Below are positions 22,184-35,039 of a stretch of DNA of 64,000 nucleotides, piece by piece. Under the pieces are notes generated by a model. It was not told where the DNA came from and made no database searches. It was given only the letters and a program-made list of their open reading frames with translations. The position numbers and the translations under genes were made by a program. The DNA is taken from NCBI GenBank assembly GCA_964019055.1, contig OZ025206.1, forward strand, positions 637,501 to 701,500, read 5' to 3'. Each line of letters opens with the position of its first letter. Within the stretch, counting starts at the first letter, position 1. This stretch comes from Anthopleura xanthogrammica. Lineage: Eukaryota > Cnidaria > Anthozoa > Actiniaria > Actiniidae.

Positions 22184-25100
22184 TTCAATGTACAGTGAAT
22201 AATCGGTTTGACTACAATATGGCGATGTTCAACGCTGGAATCGCTCAAGTTGTGGTTCGTTTATTTGTGTTTTCTTCATCAAAATAAATTATTTCGAGAC
22301 AAAACTCTTATATGTGTGAATAGGAATTAATCTTTGCGTTTTGATCATCATTTAGGCAAACGGAATTGGTAAAGTATATGAATCATAGTAGAAAGGTCTT
22401 GTTACATATGATGGATTGGAGTCAACCTTGTGGCTGAACAGTCTTCAAGCAAATTAGAAGTGAAGAATTCACTCATTAAATGATATCAATTTTTTCCAAG
22501 TGAAATTTCAATTAAAATGTCATTTTCATTCCTTTCGCATATTTGCACATTTAAACTCAAAGAGCAGAACGTTATCTTTCTAGCTCGCAGAACATGCAAA
22601 ACTTATAAATATACTATGGCATTGAACAAACTGCTTTGTTATTTTTGAGTAATGCTTTTACCTCTAGTTATCCCATAACAAAACCTGATGAACAACAGCA
22701 CCATTTATATATTCATATTTTTAGTGGGAACGACCTCGTAGCTCAGGCTGGTATAACAAAAATATAGTTATATAACAAATATGGTCGCCTTGCAGAGCAA
22801 CTTTGTAGGTGTATTTTTACAAATATAATACCGTGTAGAATGCTATCGAATAGTACTTCTATTCTATACAATTAACATAACACAAGTGAAATCTGCAGCA
22901 AAATATAGAGTTAATGGTACTAGAACTAAACTGAGTTTTCTCATAAAAATTGCCATGAACTAAAAATTAATTGTGTAGCCAGATAATACAATGTTGCATT
23001 TATAGTTTATATTTATTTCTAGTTACATGGGTACGTTATTGTGTTAAAATGAAATACACAAGTAAATGCTTAAAGAAGAAAAGATCTTGGACACTCCAAT
23101 GCTTTTTTCCAGCAGTTTTTTTTTGGAATCAAATCGATCAGACACAAAGAACTGTTTTCTGCTACTTTCATATCCAGCAACATCATCTTCAAAATTAACA
23201 AGTTAAAAATCGAGTTAAAAATCAAGGACAATTTAAAAATCAAGCACATGCACTGAACCATCGTTTCAGTTGCTCTATTCCTAATTATTTTGGGGAAAGC
23301 TGCTTTGCTTCAAGCATTCCTTATAACAAGTGGTTAAAAATCAAGGACCTGCAACCATCGTTTCGGTCCTACCAGCTCTCTGCGTCTTGTTCAAAATATA
23401 TACATGTATATGTCTTCTAGCAATAGAAAAATCTGGAAAGAAGGAGAGTAATGACTGCCTTATGTTTAAGTCATTGTGCTACTAGCAACATATACTAACC
23501 TGGCAGGTAAATCGCGTAAAACGTTTAGATTGATTATGGCTCCGAATGGAGTGCATATGACCAAACAATGAGCTTTACATTTTATTAAAGGAGTCTTTGA
23601 ATGACGCATAATTTAGACAATGTTCATTTTACTTGCCGAATATTAACTCTAATTTCTCAACACAAATCCACGCAAGGAATCAAGCTATTTTTAGGATTTT
23701 CTTTTTAAAAAATAGCACGCGTTTCGAGCACAGACGCTACAGATTTACTGTAATTTTTAGATTTACAGAAACTTCAGAAAATAGTGCGTCCACAATTCCA
23801 AATATCTCAACTTTGTGACCTATTCGTCTAACTTGTTTTACTTGAAGTATTTTCTACGTTTTAACCAATCCACGAACAGCAAAATCATGTGTAATAAGAT
23901 AACACTTAATCTTGACTGACAGATGATTGACATGTGTCAGTCTCGTAAAAGTTCGAGTTTTATAAGGCCCGTGTGTTAAAACGGTAGTAAGAAAGGTGTA
24001 CGTGTTAACAGGAGTAGGAAGCTACGCCTATCATACCGGGCAATAATTGTTCCAGTAATAATGTCCCTAATGAGTTAATCTTATTGTTTTCTTATCTATG
24101 TTGTTTCTTGTCGTTTATTTAGGTACGAAGAACCAAACGCATGGAGGATATCACGTGCCTTTAGGAGAAGATAACACCACATCAAGCGCAGAATCAGTAA
24201 ACGTTATCTTAAGAATTATTCTGTTGTTGCAACTGGACTCCCATCCCACCCTCTCCATCTTATCATGTGACATCACATCTACCCATTCAATACTGTACAT
24301 AAATGGTTCATTTCTATTGCTTTTGTTCTAGATCTAGATCCTATTAACTCTAATGCGTTCCGCGCATCGCACAGTATTATATCTTCAAGGGTATTCACAG
24401 ATTGTACTTTCAAGTATTTTCGTAATTGCTTAATGACATTACACATACTAAATGCGACTTACGGAAAATCTGTTAATTTGGTTGCGTGTTTTAATCGCAA
24501 AATATATTAGACTGTTAATCGTTGTTTCCCAGTCGTTTCACAAGCGTTTCGTCTCTATTATATACATATGTATACAGACTGTAACTCCGAGACCATTTTT
24601 TGTCGTCGTCGTTAATCAAGGATCTCAACTTTGTACGTGTTTTAGTGATGCATTACGCTAACATGTGTCTCTAATGATGTTGGCAGTCATCCAGTATTAA
24701 ACAAAGGCGGCAACACGGTATACCGCCTGGTGAGCTGAAGATAGTTGACTTTGCCGATAGAGTATCGTATAACTTCAAATGAAGATCATCTTTTTGAGAC
24801 CACATTTCAGAGTTTACTTTTCAATTTTGATTTGCCGAAATCGATAAAAGTCTACTTGGAAAATGAAAAGTGATGATTGTATGAGTTGGTTTGTGGAACG
24901 CGTAGGGGATGTGCTTAATGCCCTTGGGTACCAAAGTTGAGACGGATGGTTATATATGGCACTAAGGGTATGTCAGGGATGGAGATTACCCAGCTGGCAG
25001 TACGGAGAGATACCCAGACTAATTAGTAACCTGTGGAAATAAATGTTATGATTAGCCGAGGAATGGATCAGTGGTGTCATTAAAAGCGTTCAGGCTAAGA

Positions 25101-26785
25101 TCGTTTGGGATCAAAAGTTTTATTAAAAGCCGATCAGTGTCAAATAATGTCTCAGAATGTGCTTGCGAAATGAATGGTCGTGAACTTGACCACTGTAGAT
25201 ACGTGACAAAACAGTTGGCGACTAATCTTGATGCGGGTCATTCGTTACTCCTCCCATTGATTACGAAACACCACGTTATTCCATAAAATGCTACGTTTTC
25301 GTACGCCAAGGACTTTACTTCGTAACTTCACCATACATTCTTTGTATCCAAAAGGTTTTATTAGTGCCTATTTCTTTTAAACATGTGGGACCTTGATGTA
25401 ACGTTAACATTTATTCGCGTTCCGTGCAAGCACCTTGGTCAAAACATTTTTGCCGCGATAACCCGAAAGACCGATAACATTTGACCAATAATATTCAAGG
25501 CACTTGTTTGCATTACTACGTGCTCTCTGTTGATTGGTCGATATTCTTCACGCATGCGTCGTTTTGTCTTCACTATTCAAAAATGTGTGTCGATTAGATA
25601 TCTGATATTTTTGGACATTATCCAGTAATGTGCAAGATGAGTTGTCCTGGTTATTGGACACTTGCGAAGTTCCCTAAAGAACCTGTCTCATCTGATAATG
25701 TATCAGTAATGTACAAAGCACTTGTTATATTTGGCTTACAGCCCTATTGTTTATTGATTTCGCGCAGGCGTATCTTATGTAAGTACACTAAAAATCATGC
25801 ATAATCCTTATCGATAGATTGTCTTCAGATAACCCATCTGTGTAGCGCATACCTTTTCCCACAATTGGGTCACTGTACTTGGCAAAGTGCCAGCACACAT
25901 GTTCACCTTTTTATAATGCTATTTTGAACAAGAACACGAAGGTCCAAACTTTCATTGTCTTATTCAGTTTTACAGTGCCACTGTCTTGTGATCGCTTAAA
26001 GTTCCCCCACGTTCCATGTAATTGAAAACAGAGTAGTAGGCACCTAATGGCCATGAGGTCAAGAATAATGTTGGAAAGACGGTTTGACTTCTGCCTGGGC
26101 AGATAATCTTTGGCATAGTCTAATCAAATTTACATCCATCATACTCATTTGGGAGGTAAAAAAAAAAATCTACCGTAATTCTGACAGATGTTGTAGGTTA
26201 AGAACTTTTCGTCTTAACTCATAGTGCTGTGATCTTATGGCGCCGAGTAAATATTGCCTTGGGGGTCGCGGAAGAGCATGGGTGGCAGGAAGGGCGCTCG
26301 TGATTTGTTTTTGTTTTTTCATGAACGACATTTTGGGTCGCGCTCCTGTCTTGTCAAACGTTAGTAAAGATCTTTACAGGTTTATCTTGCTCCAGGCATT
26401 TTGTCGGGTTTTCCTCCCTTCACAGGCAAAAACAACTTTAAAATTCAAATTCAAATTAGATATTAGTTATACCGCTGGATTTCAAAATTCAGACTTAAAG
26501 AAGGCTTATGTTTATACATTTCTCATTTCCGTATTCTACCTAGTTGTTATGTAACAATATTTTAGGTTTTTCCGTGTACGATGTACGCCTCTGTCATCAG
26601 GACGTAATACAGACGGCCGTTTGTCAAAAGATCCAACATGCGTAGAGTTGAGATATGACGTTACATTGACAGAACATGAACTATTAATTCCCTTTCAAGG
26701 TCTGTTATGTAACGCTGAAAGTCAATCTCGAAAATATTTCCACTCTCTGACCTTAGTATTCTATATTCCCTTGATACGTCTGCAG

Positions 26786-26930
26786 GTTATCAGAGTTTGT
26801 GTGGTCCATTGATTTGCTAGACAAGAAGCGGCCAATTTATAGGGATGCAAGACCGTGTGACCACATCAAGCTATTTTTAAAACAGGGATATCTTTACTGC
26901 TACAAGTGTATTATATCCTTAGAATGTTTG
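26786..26930 (+). CDS. Candidate exon iv (A2)
   Basis: This is the A2 counterpart of 3593-3737, with the same TGCAG acceptor and GTATGT donor. It gains one Leu codon and loses one codon relative to A1, leaving total length and phase unchanged. Lys to Glu and Phe to Cys replacements accompany silent ATA/ATC and TTA/CTA changes. Confidence 0.4.
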
Positions 26931-27849
26931 GTATGTCGGTTTTCCGTCGATGACATTTAACATATGTTGTTTTGAACACTATAAGTTCTCTATAACGAGG
27001 GGTCACCAAACACTACAATTAGTCAAGCCAACTCTTTGTGTCAAATACGATCAAATAGATCTCTCAAAGGTTATGCAATCACAAGCCGTGAATATGAAAA
27101 GTTCAGTGAATTTACGATAAATCATCACACGGGAGATTCTTATCGGCGAGTGATTTATAAAGCAAGCGGGCGGACAAAACATGAAGGCCATTTTCCGCTT
27201 CCGTTTTTTCAAAGATAAAAGTTGTATCCCTTCTGGCGATTAATTTCACAGGACGCCAGGATTCGGTTACAAAAACACCAGATTATAAACCGCAATTTTT
27301 CCATTGATTGGTTCTTTAAAGCGCAGTTTCAAGGATCGTTTGACATAGCCAAGGTTAAAAAGCATCTGACATATTCGTTTTTGAGCTGCGTCAGTCTTCG
27401 TCCACAAACAGTATGACCATCTGATAACATTTCACTAAATGAACGTGCTTCCCATCCACTCCGGATTCCAGTTAGAATTACTGCTTTCACAAGATTTTAA
27501 AAAAGATTATCAATTCCTCAGAAAATTTTTGATATCGCATTTTAAAAAACCCTTCCAAAGGTCGAAAGTTTTATTGATGCTGGGACAACCAGTGAACTCG
27601 AAAACGCAATGAAGTAATAAAGATTAAGAAACGAAGAATGCTTAAAGTATTTGCACTTGCATCAATAGATGTTGCTCTTTATGACAAGTGCGACAGAGGG
27701 AAAAGTTTATTGTTGGACTTTTGATTTAATTTGTTCATCGTGATGGTCACTTTATTTATGGACATCGCAATATGATCGTTGAAGTCTTTCTGTTTGAAAA
27801 ATCAAGACGTTCTTGTCAAGTGGGTATTGTCGATGATTAAAGGTTATAT

Positions 27850-28131
27850 TTAAGTAGGGAGTTCCTGAAGATTCCAAACATATTCTAATGATTTGGAAAC
27901 GAAGTAAATCATATTCATACAAGGGTTTTCGTTACTTTCATCAGTTGCAGAATAGCAGTAGATCATCACCATCATAATGCTCCCCTTCACATTGAAAACT
28001 ACATAGGGCAACGTTAGTTTTCCGTTCGTTGTGTTAATTGCCGTGTAGAAGAATGGAATGTACACACGTTTAACGCCCTCGTGGCCTGCTACTTTGATAT
28101 CATATCGTCCGTCAATATCTCTCTTTAACTT
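27850..28131 (-). pseudogene. Minus-strand exon-like segment, A2 copy with compensating frameshifts
   Basis: The open frame of 93 codons starts KLKRDIDGRYDIKVAGHEGV and continues RVYIPFFYTAINTTNGK. Compared with the A3 copy (44314-44681), A2 has lost one base after NTTNGK and gained four bases further on, so a stretch of about 24 codons is read in a shifted frame before DESNENPCMN comes back into register. A further one-base loss then leads to the stop. I read it as a damaged copy. The upstream part (GRYDIKVAG) is unique to A2 in this window because A1 deleted it and A3 replaced it. The family is unknown. Confidence 0.3.
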
Positions 28132-28606
28132 TCATTAAGACAGGCAATACGTAGCCTTAGAGGATGTAAAGAACGAACAAGAGAGCAGAGAGTTTAGAGG
28201 AAAATAAAAGTCGTACGTACAAACTGCGCAAATTGTATGGGGAACAAATCCTCTGAAAAGACCACTCTGAAACCATTGCCTGATCAAATAAGTTGCACTT
28301 TAAAAGGTTCCTAATGTCAATGGCAGTTTGTTGTCTTAAACAAGTCTAGTGGAAAGAATCTAGTCTTGTTCAGCACACAATCTCAGGATTTTTTCAAAAC
28401 CCAGTGTTAATGAGTGTGTTAACATCTCAGGAAACGAATTTTATTTAGAGTATTAACTTATAAGATCATCCATTCACTCAATCATGATTTCATTGTTGAC
28501 TGCATCCAGTTTGATAAAGAGACAAGGTGGCTGGATTGCTTCTTGCTTGATCCATCCACAGGTTTTGCTATCATTGAAACAATGTTTTCATAACATTCAC
28601 TATTAG

Positions 28607-28850
28607 GCAACATGCATCAAAGCTCACAAAGCACTCTGGGAAAGTGAGTTCTTTAAAAATATAACAGGGAAATCAAAGGATGTATCAGAAAAAAATTACT
28701 CTGTTATTTTCGTCTGCGGATATCCTTTTATTTCCATAGAAAATGTGGAAGCAAAAATTATGAGATGATTTTTTAGAGGAGCCAAAAAAGCGTAAGAACT
28801 CACTTTCCCATCATGCTTTGTTCTATAATTTCATGCTCATGCACATTGGC
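28607..28850. mobile_element. 244-bp foldback MITE in A2
   Basis: The ends are inverted copies: CAAAGCACTCTGGGAAAGTG on the left pairs with the reverse complement CAAAGCATGATGGGAAAGTG on the right. TATTAG flanks both ends (28601-28606, 28851-28856), which suggests a 6-bp target duplication. A1 and A3 lack it. The outer ~20 bp of the inverted repeat is imperfect, so the exact ends are approximate. Confidence 0.75.
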
Positions 28851-28956
28851 TATTAGTCTTTCAGCTTTCATACTTTCTTGGATTTTTCTCTTTAATAGAA
28901 AACAAATTAAAAATAAAGTGAGTTATGGAGCAAATCAACGCAGTTACATCATGTAC

Positions 28957-30194
28957 CTTACTGATGGCAATGGTGCCACTGTCAGAACTGTCTTATTTTA
29001 TTTCCGTAAAGCCTTCGATCTTATTGAGCACAACATACTGGTCCAAAAACTGCTGAACTATGATCTCCCCCTTGAAATTGTTGCTTGGATCGCTGATATG
29101 ATTTCCTCTCCTGTCGTAAACAACGTGTCAAACTAAGTCAAGAGTGCTACTCTGAATGGGGCGCCGTTCCATCTGGTGTCCCTCAAGGAACAAAATTAGG
29201 ACCCTGGCTGTTCATCAAGATGATTAACGATCTTGATGTCCCAGGCACAAAATTATGGAAATATGTAGATGACACAACCATATCAGAAGCGGTTAGTAAG
29301 AAGGAAAGCAGCAAAATACAGGATGCTGTTGATGATCTAGTGAACAAAGTGTCTGCTGTCAAGTTCCAACTAAATGAAGTAAAGTGCAAAGAACTGCGTA
29401 TCACGTTTAGTAAAGCTCAGGTTAATTTCCATCCCATTACCATAAATAACCAAAACCTAGAGATCGTAGATCATACTAAAATCCTAGGTCTCAATATATC
29501 TAACGATTTAAAGTGGAATATCCACATTGATGAAATAATTGGGAAAGTTAATAAGCGCTTATTTTTTCTTAGCCAACTTAAGCATTCTGGTGTTAAGAGC
29601 AAGGATCTAGTTCTGTTTTTTATTACTTGCATACGATCTATAACTGAGTATGGGTGCCAAGTTTTTCATAACAGCTTGCCGCAGTTTCTAGCCAACGATC
29701 TTGAAAGGTGTCAGAAGCGCGCTATGCGTATTGTTTTTCCCTTCAAATCATATGAGGAATCTTTATTATCAGCGAGCCTTATTCCTCTACATGCTCGCCG
29801 TGAGGATCTTACAGCCAAATTATTTAATGATATAGTTAGGGACCCAAGCCATAAACTTAATACCTTGCTGCCACCCACCAGTTGGTGTACCATTAATCTT
29901 AGAAGGAAACACTAATTTAGTGTTAAGGCTTTTCATACAGATCGCATGAAGAATAGTTTTATAATTTTTAACTCCCTTAAATCGATTTTATAAATATTTT
30001 ATATCCTATAATTTTTTCATAAACCCTTTATATAGCATAGAATATATATTTTCCAATTTATCGTACGTGTTTTTTCTAGTATTTTAATGCATTTTTCTTA
30101 ATATTCTTAATATATTTGTTCTTTTTTGTAATCTTCACGTAATTCAGCCTTATCGGCTGCTATGTTTATGATTAATAAAGTATCTATCTATCTA
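28957..30194 (+). mobile_element. 5'-truncated CR1/L2-type LINE insertion
   Basis: Present only in A2; A1 and A3 read ATGTACGATGTCAACG without interruption. It carries the C-terminal part of a non-LTR reverse transcriptase and ends in an AT-rich 3' region, AATAAAG and a short (TATC)n tail typical of target-primed insertion. The only possible target duplication is TAC. Strong 5' truncation and the frameshift show that it is dead on arrival. Confidence 0.88.
28963..29915 (+). pseudogene. Reverse transcriptase fragment of a LINE
   Basis: The frame opens with FRKAFDLIEHNILVQKLL, the palm motif with the first catalytic Asp. A one-base slip near 29100 moves the frame; it resumes with RVKLSQECYSEWGAVPSGVP, then PQGTKLGPWLF, and YVDD, the catalytic box, at about 29262. 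The longest intact stretch is 231 codons (29220-29915), covering thumb and a downstream connection region (LGLNISNDLKWN). Endonuclease and the N-terminal part are missing. The motif set fits the RVT_1 family of CR1/L2-like elements. No function is expected. Confidence 0.88.
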
Positions 30195-30889
30195 CGGTGT
30201 CAACGTTCATGCAACAAATCTAGCACTCTATGCAGTTGTTTCAGGTAAGGATCTCTGTAAATACTGCAAAATCATGCTGTTCAGGCTAAAATCTATGGCA
30301 GGGAACATGAAAAGCAAAACAGATAGAATTTGGCTCAAGGAAGTTTGAACTTGGTTTACCGGCTGAAATTCTGCATAAACTACCAAAACTACTAGAGAGG
30401 ATACAGAACTCGGTGTTCGTGCGGCAACCTGTTTCAAGTAGCTGTATACATTGATTGTTTCAAGGAGCTATGCGTGCTATAGATTTTGAGGTCCAAGAAT
30501 GAGTTCCCAAACCTTTACAGTATAAATACAACCGACGTCTAAGGCTCAGTACAAGTTACTAATAGGTGGCTCACACGATATACCTACCTGGAAGGTTTTC
30601 GTGCAGTAAATCACGTGTTTTCTTAGCAAACAACTCAAGATTGCAATCGCTTCTCATTCTTTATCAATATCCACGCCTTTCTGGTGTATGGAACATTTAG
30701 TCTACAAGAGTGAAGTAAGAGTACAACTGGTGCGTGAAGAAGAGTTCAGTTTGCTCTTGAACGGTCTTTTCAATGGACCCCACTCTAATTTAATCCTTTT
30801 TGAAATGCTAGCACTCGAAACTTTCTGCAGTTTATTATCGTACTGTCGTTTAATACCGTTTCTGGTTAAAAAATTAAAATTTGAAGGTA

Positions 30890-31015
30890 ATGATGGTAAA
30901 CTTCAATTGCTCAGCGTATAATGATGAGGCTTTCGTGCGGCTTATCGAGTCATTGCGTGCAGCACAGTTAAATGTACTGTCAACGAATAAGTTGCATTTG
31001 AGGCTTGTGTTGTAA
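30890..31015 (+). CDS. A2 copy of the conserved small ORF (41 codons)
   Basis: It is the counterpart of 5957-6103 with the same ATGATG start and the same TTGTAA end. A net 27-nt loss removes the LEDGVNKPL segment, and a 6-nt gain adds two codons near the C-terminus. Both events keep the reading frame. Confidence 0.35.
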   Translation: MMVNFNCSAYNDEAFVRLIESLRAAQLNVLSTNKLHLRLVL

Positions 31016-31496
31016 CTGGATTCAATTCAAGTTTGAGTGAAGCGGTCTAAGACATATCGTGAACTAATATAAGACAGCTATCTAACAAACCAAAATAAGT
31101 TTGTACTCGTTCTTGAGTTACAAATTATTGATTTTCAAAATTCCGTCTATTGTATTCAATAGTCTAGCCATCTTATCGTATGTTCGTTAAGTCTTGAACA
31201 AAAATGAAGCAGTTTTTTTAAACCCCTATAGCTTGGGCGTAGTGTTTTCCCAGTTGAGGTCATGTCATTTTCTTGAGAAGAGATATGGTTTGTTATGAAA
31301 ACATAGAAATAATACTCTAGGGAATGATACATTGAAATGGGAAGACATTATGACTAAGCTTTATTTTATTTTTGGTATTTCATTTCCTTTTTTTCTGTTT
31401 TTTCTTCTTCTTCTTCTTATTTTCTTTGTTGTTGTTGTTTTTGTTGTTTGTTTTTTCGTTTACTTTTTGTTTCATATTTATTTGTTGTTTTTTTCT

Positions 31497-31503
<7 letters not shown>

Positions 31504-31568
<65 letters not shown>
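31504..31568. repeat. (CT)32 microsatellite
   Basis: The expanded version of the A1 array at 6621-6662; the (CCCT)n array follows at 31632-31658. Confidence 0.95.
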
Positions 31569-31570
<2 letters not shown>

Positions 31571-32279
31571 ATGCAAGTAGTCCGGCATTTTTAGAGCCGT
31601 ATTTTCCAACTAAAATATATGTTTCTTCTCTCTCCCTCCCTCCCTCCCTCCCTCCCTTTCCCTCTTATGTAAGATCTAGTAATCATAAAATGAAAAGTAT
31701 TGATAATTGAAAATCATTTTTTTATCACATCTCATTACATAACTTAGCCGTCTATCACAAATGGTATGATAAAATAAGTCTGTCTCCTGGCCTAACACAC
31801 TAACTTCAATAACTCTAATGTTTATTTTCCTCTATGCTTAGGAACGTTAAGTGCAGATTACCTATTAAGTAGACAGATGTTTTATATAATTTAATAAGAT
31901 TTAAACACATGTACACAGCTTGTATTTTAACAGTGTCAATATATAGGTGCTTCAACATATACGGGTAGCTTGTCATTTACCGTGCAGTGATTAGGAAGAT
32001 TATTTGTGTCACTGGGGGGCGATAAACAGTCGTGTTCTCTAACTTTAAACGCCCTAAATGAGACGAAATCATATACTTAGAGGAATGTGTCTCAACAAAG
32101 CATTGTGTAAAATGCAGATAACAACAGATTTTATCGATGGGAAAAGCAAGGGGTGGCATAAGGGACGTGTCGTAATGACACATACATCAACCCATGGTCA
32201 AAGAATCAAGTTTCAGAGAATCCTATATATGTTGACAGGAATTTGGCGAATTTCGTCCTGAAATAAAAAAATCTATCTT

Positions 32280-35039
32280 CAAATAAAGAAAAGAATCATT
32301 TTTTTACTAAAAATAGTTTGGGTTCTACTTTGTTACCTGTCTAGTGTCTTTTGTAGCAAGGGACAGTGGACAGAATTGTCGAGAGTGAACAAAGATGGCG
32401 GCAAAGTGCGTCGAACCCCACGTTACATTGATATTATTATAAAATACCAAACAGAAAACATTCATTTAAGAGTTTTATTACTTTGGGAAAATCAAATTTT
32501 ATTCAGTATCCCATTTTAAAGATGTTGATGAGTACAGTGACCAACAGAGAGGTAACATCAGTAGTTAATTGGTTGTTATTTCTAATTTACAAACGACAAG
32601 CAAGGAAACTAGTATCGGAACTGTACTGTGTAATATAATGAAGAACTTAGCTTTACTGTTTTACTTTTATGTTTTGAGCCCTTCAAAAGAGTGACATTTA
32701 GAAGAATTCAGCTTCTCAGTCTTATTTCATAAAGTCTTTAACTTCGTTTGATTAAGATTAAAGTTTCCCTTTTTAATCAAATTTTCAGGGAGAAAGAGCT
32801 GATTTCTAAGAGAAGAGCATGCTGCACTGATTCGTTGTTTTTTTAGAGACTCGTAATTCACGTTTAATACGAAGCCTTACAGTACCAAGAAAAATGGCTT
32901 TGTTAGGACACTGTTACAGTGGTATTCCATAAACTCTTTCACATCAAAAGTGATCGATAAACTACGGTCAAATAACGTTGTATCAATAAATGTGGTGAGT
33001 TTGAGAAAATTCAATGTATCGTTCAAGGCCTACAAACACAAAACCCCAACTTTCTCCTTTTAAACGTCTGCAAATTTCCGAAAACTCTTCGTAGCATGAA
33101 CGGAGGATCCTGTACTTAACATTTACACAGTTTCAATCTGCTATCGGAGTTTTTTCCATGTCATTTACTTTATTCTTTGCGGATGTTTGTTGACTGAGTC
33201 GCCTCTGCAAAAAAATGGCGGCCATTTATTTGGAAATCATCGCTTTATTCGCCACAGACATTTTCTATTCTCACATTACAAGTATTTCCTTTTTATTTCT
33301 TCTTTGCTGTTTGTTTGTTGTAGTTGTCTTTTGTTTCTTTCTTTTAAACTGAGTCATAAAGTCTTAGAAATGAGCTGTTTTTCTCTGCCTTTAAAGCATA
33401 GAAATTTGCAAACTGTACTAAATGTTTTACCCCAATTTCTGTGAGGGGAATGTGTGGTAAATGATAAATAACTCGTTCCCAAAGATTGTTCCGTTTTTTC
33501 TTCATACATCAAGACACTATAACCGATGAGTCTTCTCATTAAACGAGAAAGAACGTGATCCAATGTACTTTCAAGAAATAAACCAAGTGTCATCAAAGAA
33601 ACGTGTTATTGTCTTTATAACGTAGTTAGAAATTACGCTAGCTCTTGTCAAGATATGCAACTTATCCTGTCCACTTATGCTGTGCACTACCTTTAACATT
33701 CGTACTTACTAGAATCAGTATAATTCCTAAAGCGTTTGTATTAAGCATACCTGCATAAACGTCTTATTTTAAAGATTTTTAAGTTGCACAAAACCAACTA
33801 CAAGCAACAGCTAAATGTATTTTCATTCCTTTCTGCATATTTGGACATTTAAACTCAAAGAGCAGAACTTATCTTTCTAGCTCACAGAACATGCAAAACT
33901 TATAAATATACTATCGTATTAAACAAACTGCTTTGTTATTTATGAGTAATGATTTTACCTCCATGCCGTGCCATGCCGTGTGACCACGAATAATTTTCAG
34001 CTCCGGAATAAAAAACCTAACTTATGGATTTCGAATGAAAACGTCTTTGCAAGCATGTACTCACATGCAGATAACTCTCTATAACCATTGAGAGTAAAGA
34101 TCTCTTTCTTTCATCCAGCACTGTCTTAACGTTTTTGTACTTTAACGTGAGGAAGATCCGCAGAAAGAAATACACTACAACACTGCAGTCGACTGAGCGA
34201 CTTCGTACTTTGTAGCAGGCGCCATTTTAGTTAACTCCTTAACTTGGCTAGTCGTAGAATCATTAAGTGATAAAATTAAAGATTCTAAAAAACTATTTGT
34301 TTGTTCCATGTTTGTTCCAGCACAATTATTTTAAAACGTAAAGGAAGGAGAATAATTTTAGCTTGAATTTTAGGTCTACAATGTTGAAAATAAAATTATG
34401 CAGGACAGAGGATTGTTTGAATGTATGTTTCTTTGTTGTTTTGCCACACCCAGAAGGATCATAAGAAGCTAGAATCATAGCTCTCAAATTGAAAATTCAT
34501 TCAACCTTCTATAGCTTTATTTAGTGTTACTTCGCAGTTAATAATCTGAATAACTATAACTTTACGAAATAGGTTTTTCTGTTACAGTGAAGAAATGTTT
34601 CTTTCTTAAGCTACAATTTAAGCTTCAACATGTCCTACTTTAGGATTAGGAATCTAGGATATATAAGTACCTTTCATAGTAACTTAACAGGTTATTTAAA
34701 AACATGGTTCTTTTCGTATAAAAGAATACATATCCTTTTTTTCATGACACATACCTCAACCAATGGTCAGTGAATTAAGTATCATGGAATCCTATATATG
34801 TTGACAAGAATTTGGCGAATTTCGTCAATAAACAGAATCCTGTATATAGAATGAAAATTATTATTTATTGTGGAAATGAAATAAAGAAATTATACTTATT
34901 CGTTTTTCTCACGATTAAGGGTCATTTGTAACGGACCGCGGTCCTACATATATAATCCTATATATGTTGACAGGAATCTATCAAATTTTGTCCTGAAATC
35001 AAAAATCTATTTTCAAATAAGGAAAAGAATCATGTTTTT
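32280..35039 (+). repeat. Block B monomer B5 (short form, internal deletion)
   Basis: After the opening ~110 bp with AAGATGGCGGC at 32392, it jumps at about 32424 (CCCCACGTTACATTGATATT) to the equivalent of B2 position ~12090, so the 90-codon frame and its surroundings are missing. The remainder follows the short form, including the 80-codon minus frame (33354-33596). Confidence 0.86.

Larger units (their letters stand above)
19140..23194 (+). repeat. Block B monomer B4 (hybrid short/long form)
   Basis: The 5' part resembles B1-B3 but is more diverged. From about 21945 it follows the long form seen in B6-B8, including ~555 bp (about 21957-22515) and a second segment (about 22668-23190) that the short form lacks. 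It stops abruptly at CTTTCATATCCAGC and abuts block A2. It carries AAGATGGCGGC at 19226, a MITE at 19887-20173, and a 66-codon minus frame (21983-22183) also seen at 36509-36784. Confidence 0.87.
23195..32280 (+). repeat. Segmental duplication block A, copy A2
   Basis: It starts at AACAAGTTAAAAATCGAGTT (the equivalent of A1 position ~50) directly after truncated B4 and ends by passing into B5. It is collinear with A1 apart from a MITE (28607-28850), a LINE fragment (28957-30194), ~300 bp lost from A1, and small indels. Candidate exons i-v lie at 24123-24196, 24687-24729, 26601-26699, 26786-26930 and 27252-27353. No other gene is seen in the remaining stretches. Confidence 0.92.

Noticed and set aside
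31332..31710. Hydrophobic ORFs ending in Ser/Leu repeats
   Set aside because: They are translations of T-rich and (CT)n tracts; the length follows microsatellite size and the A3 copy has none.
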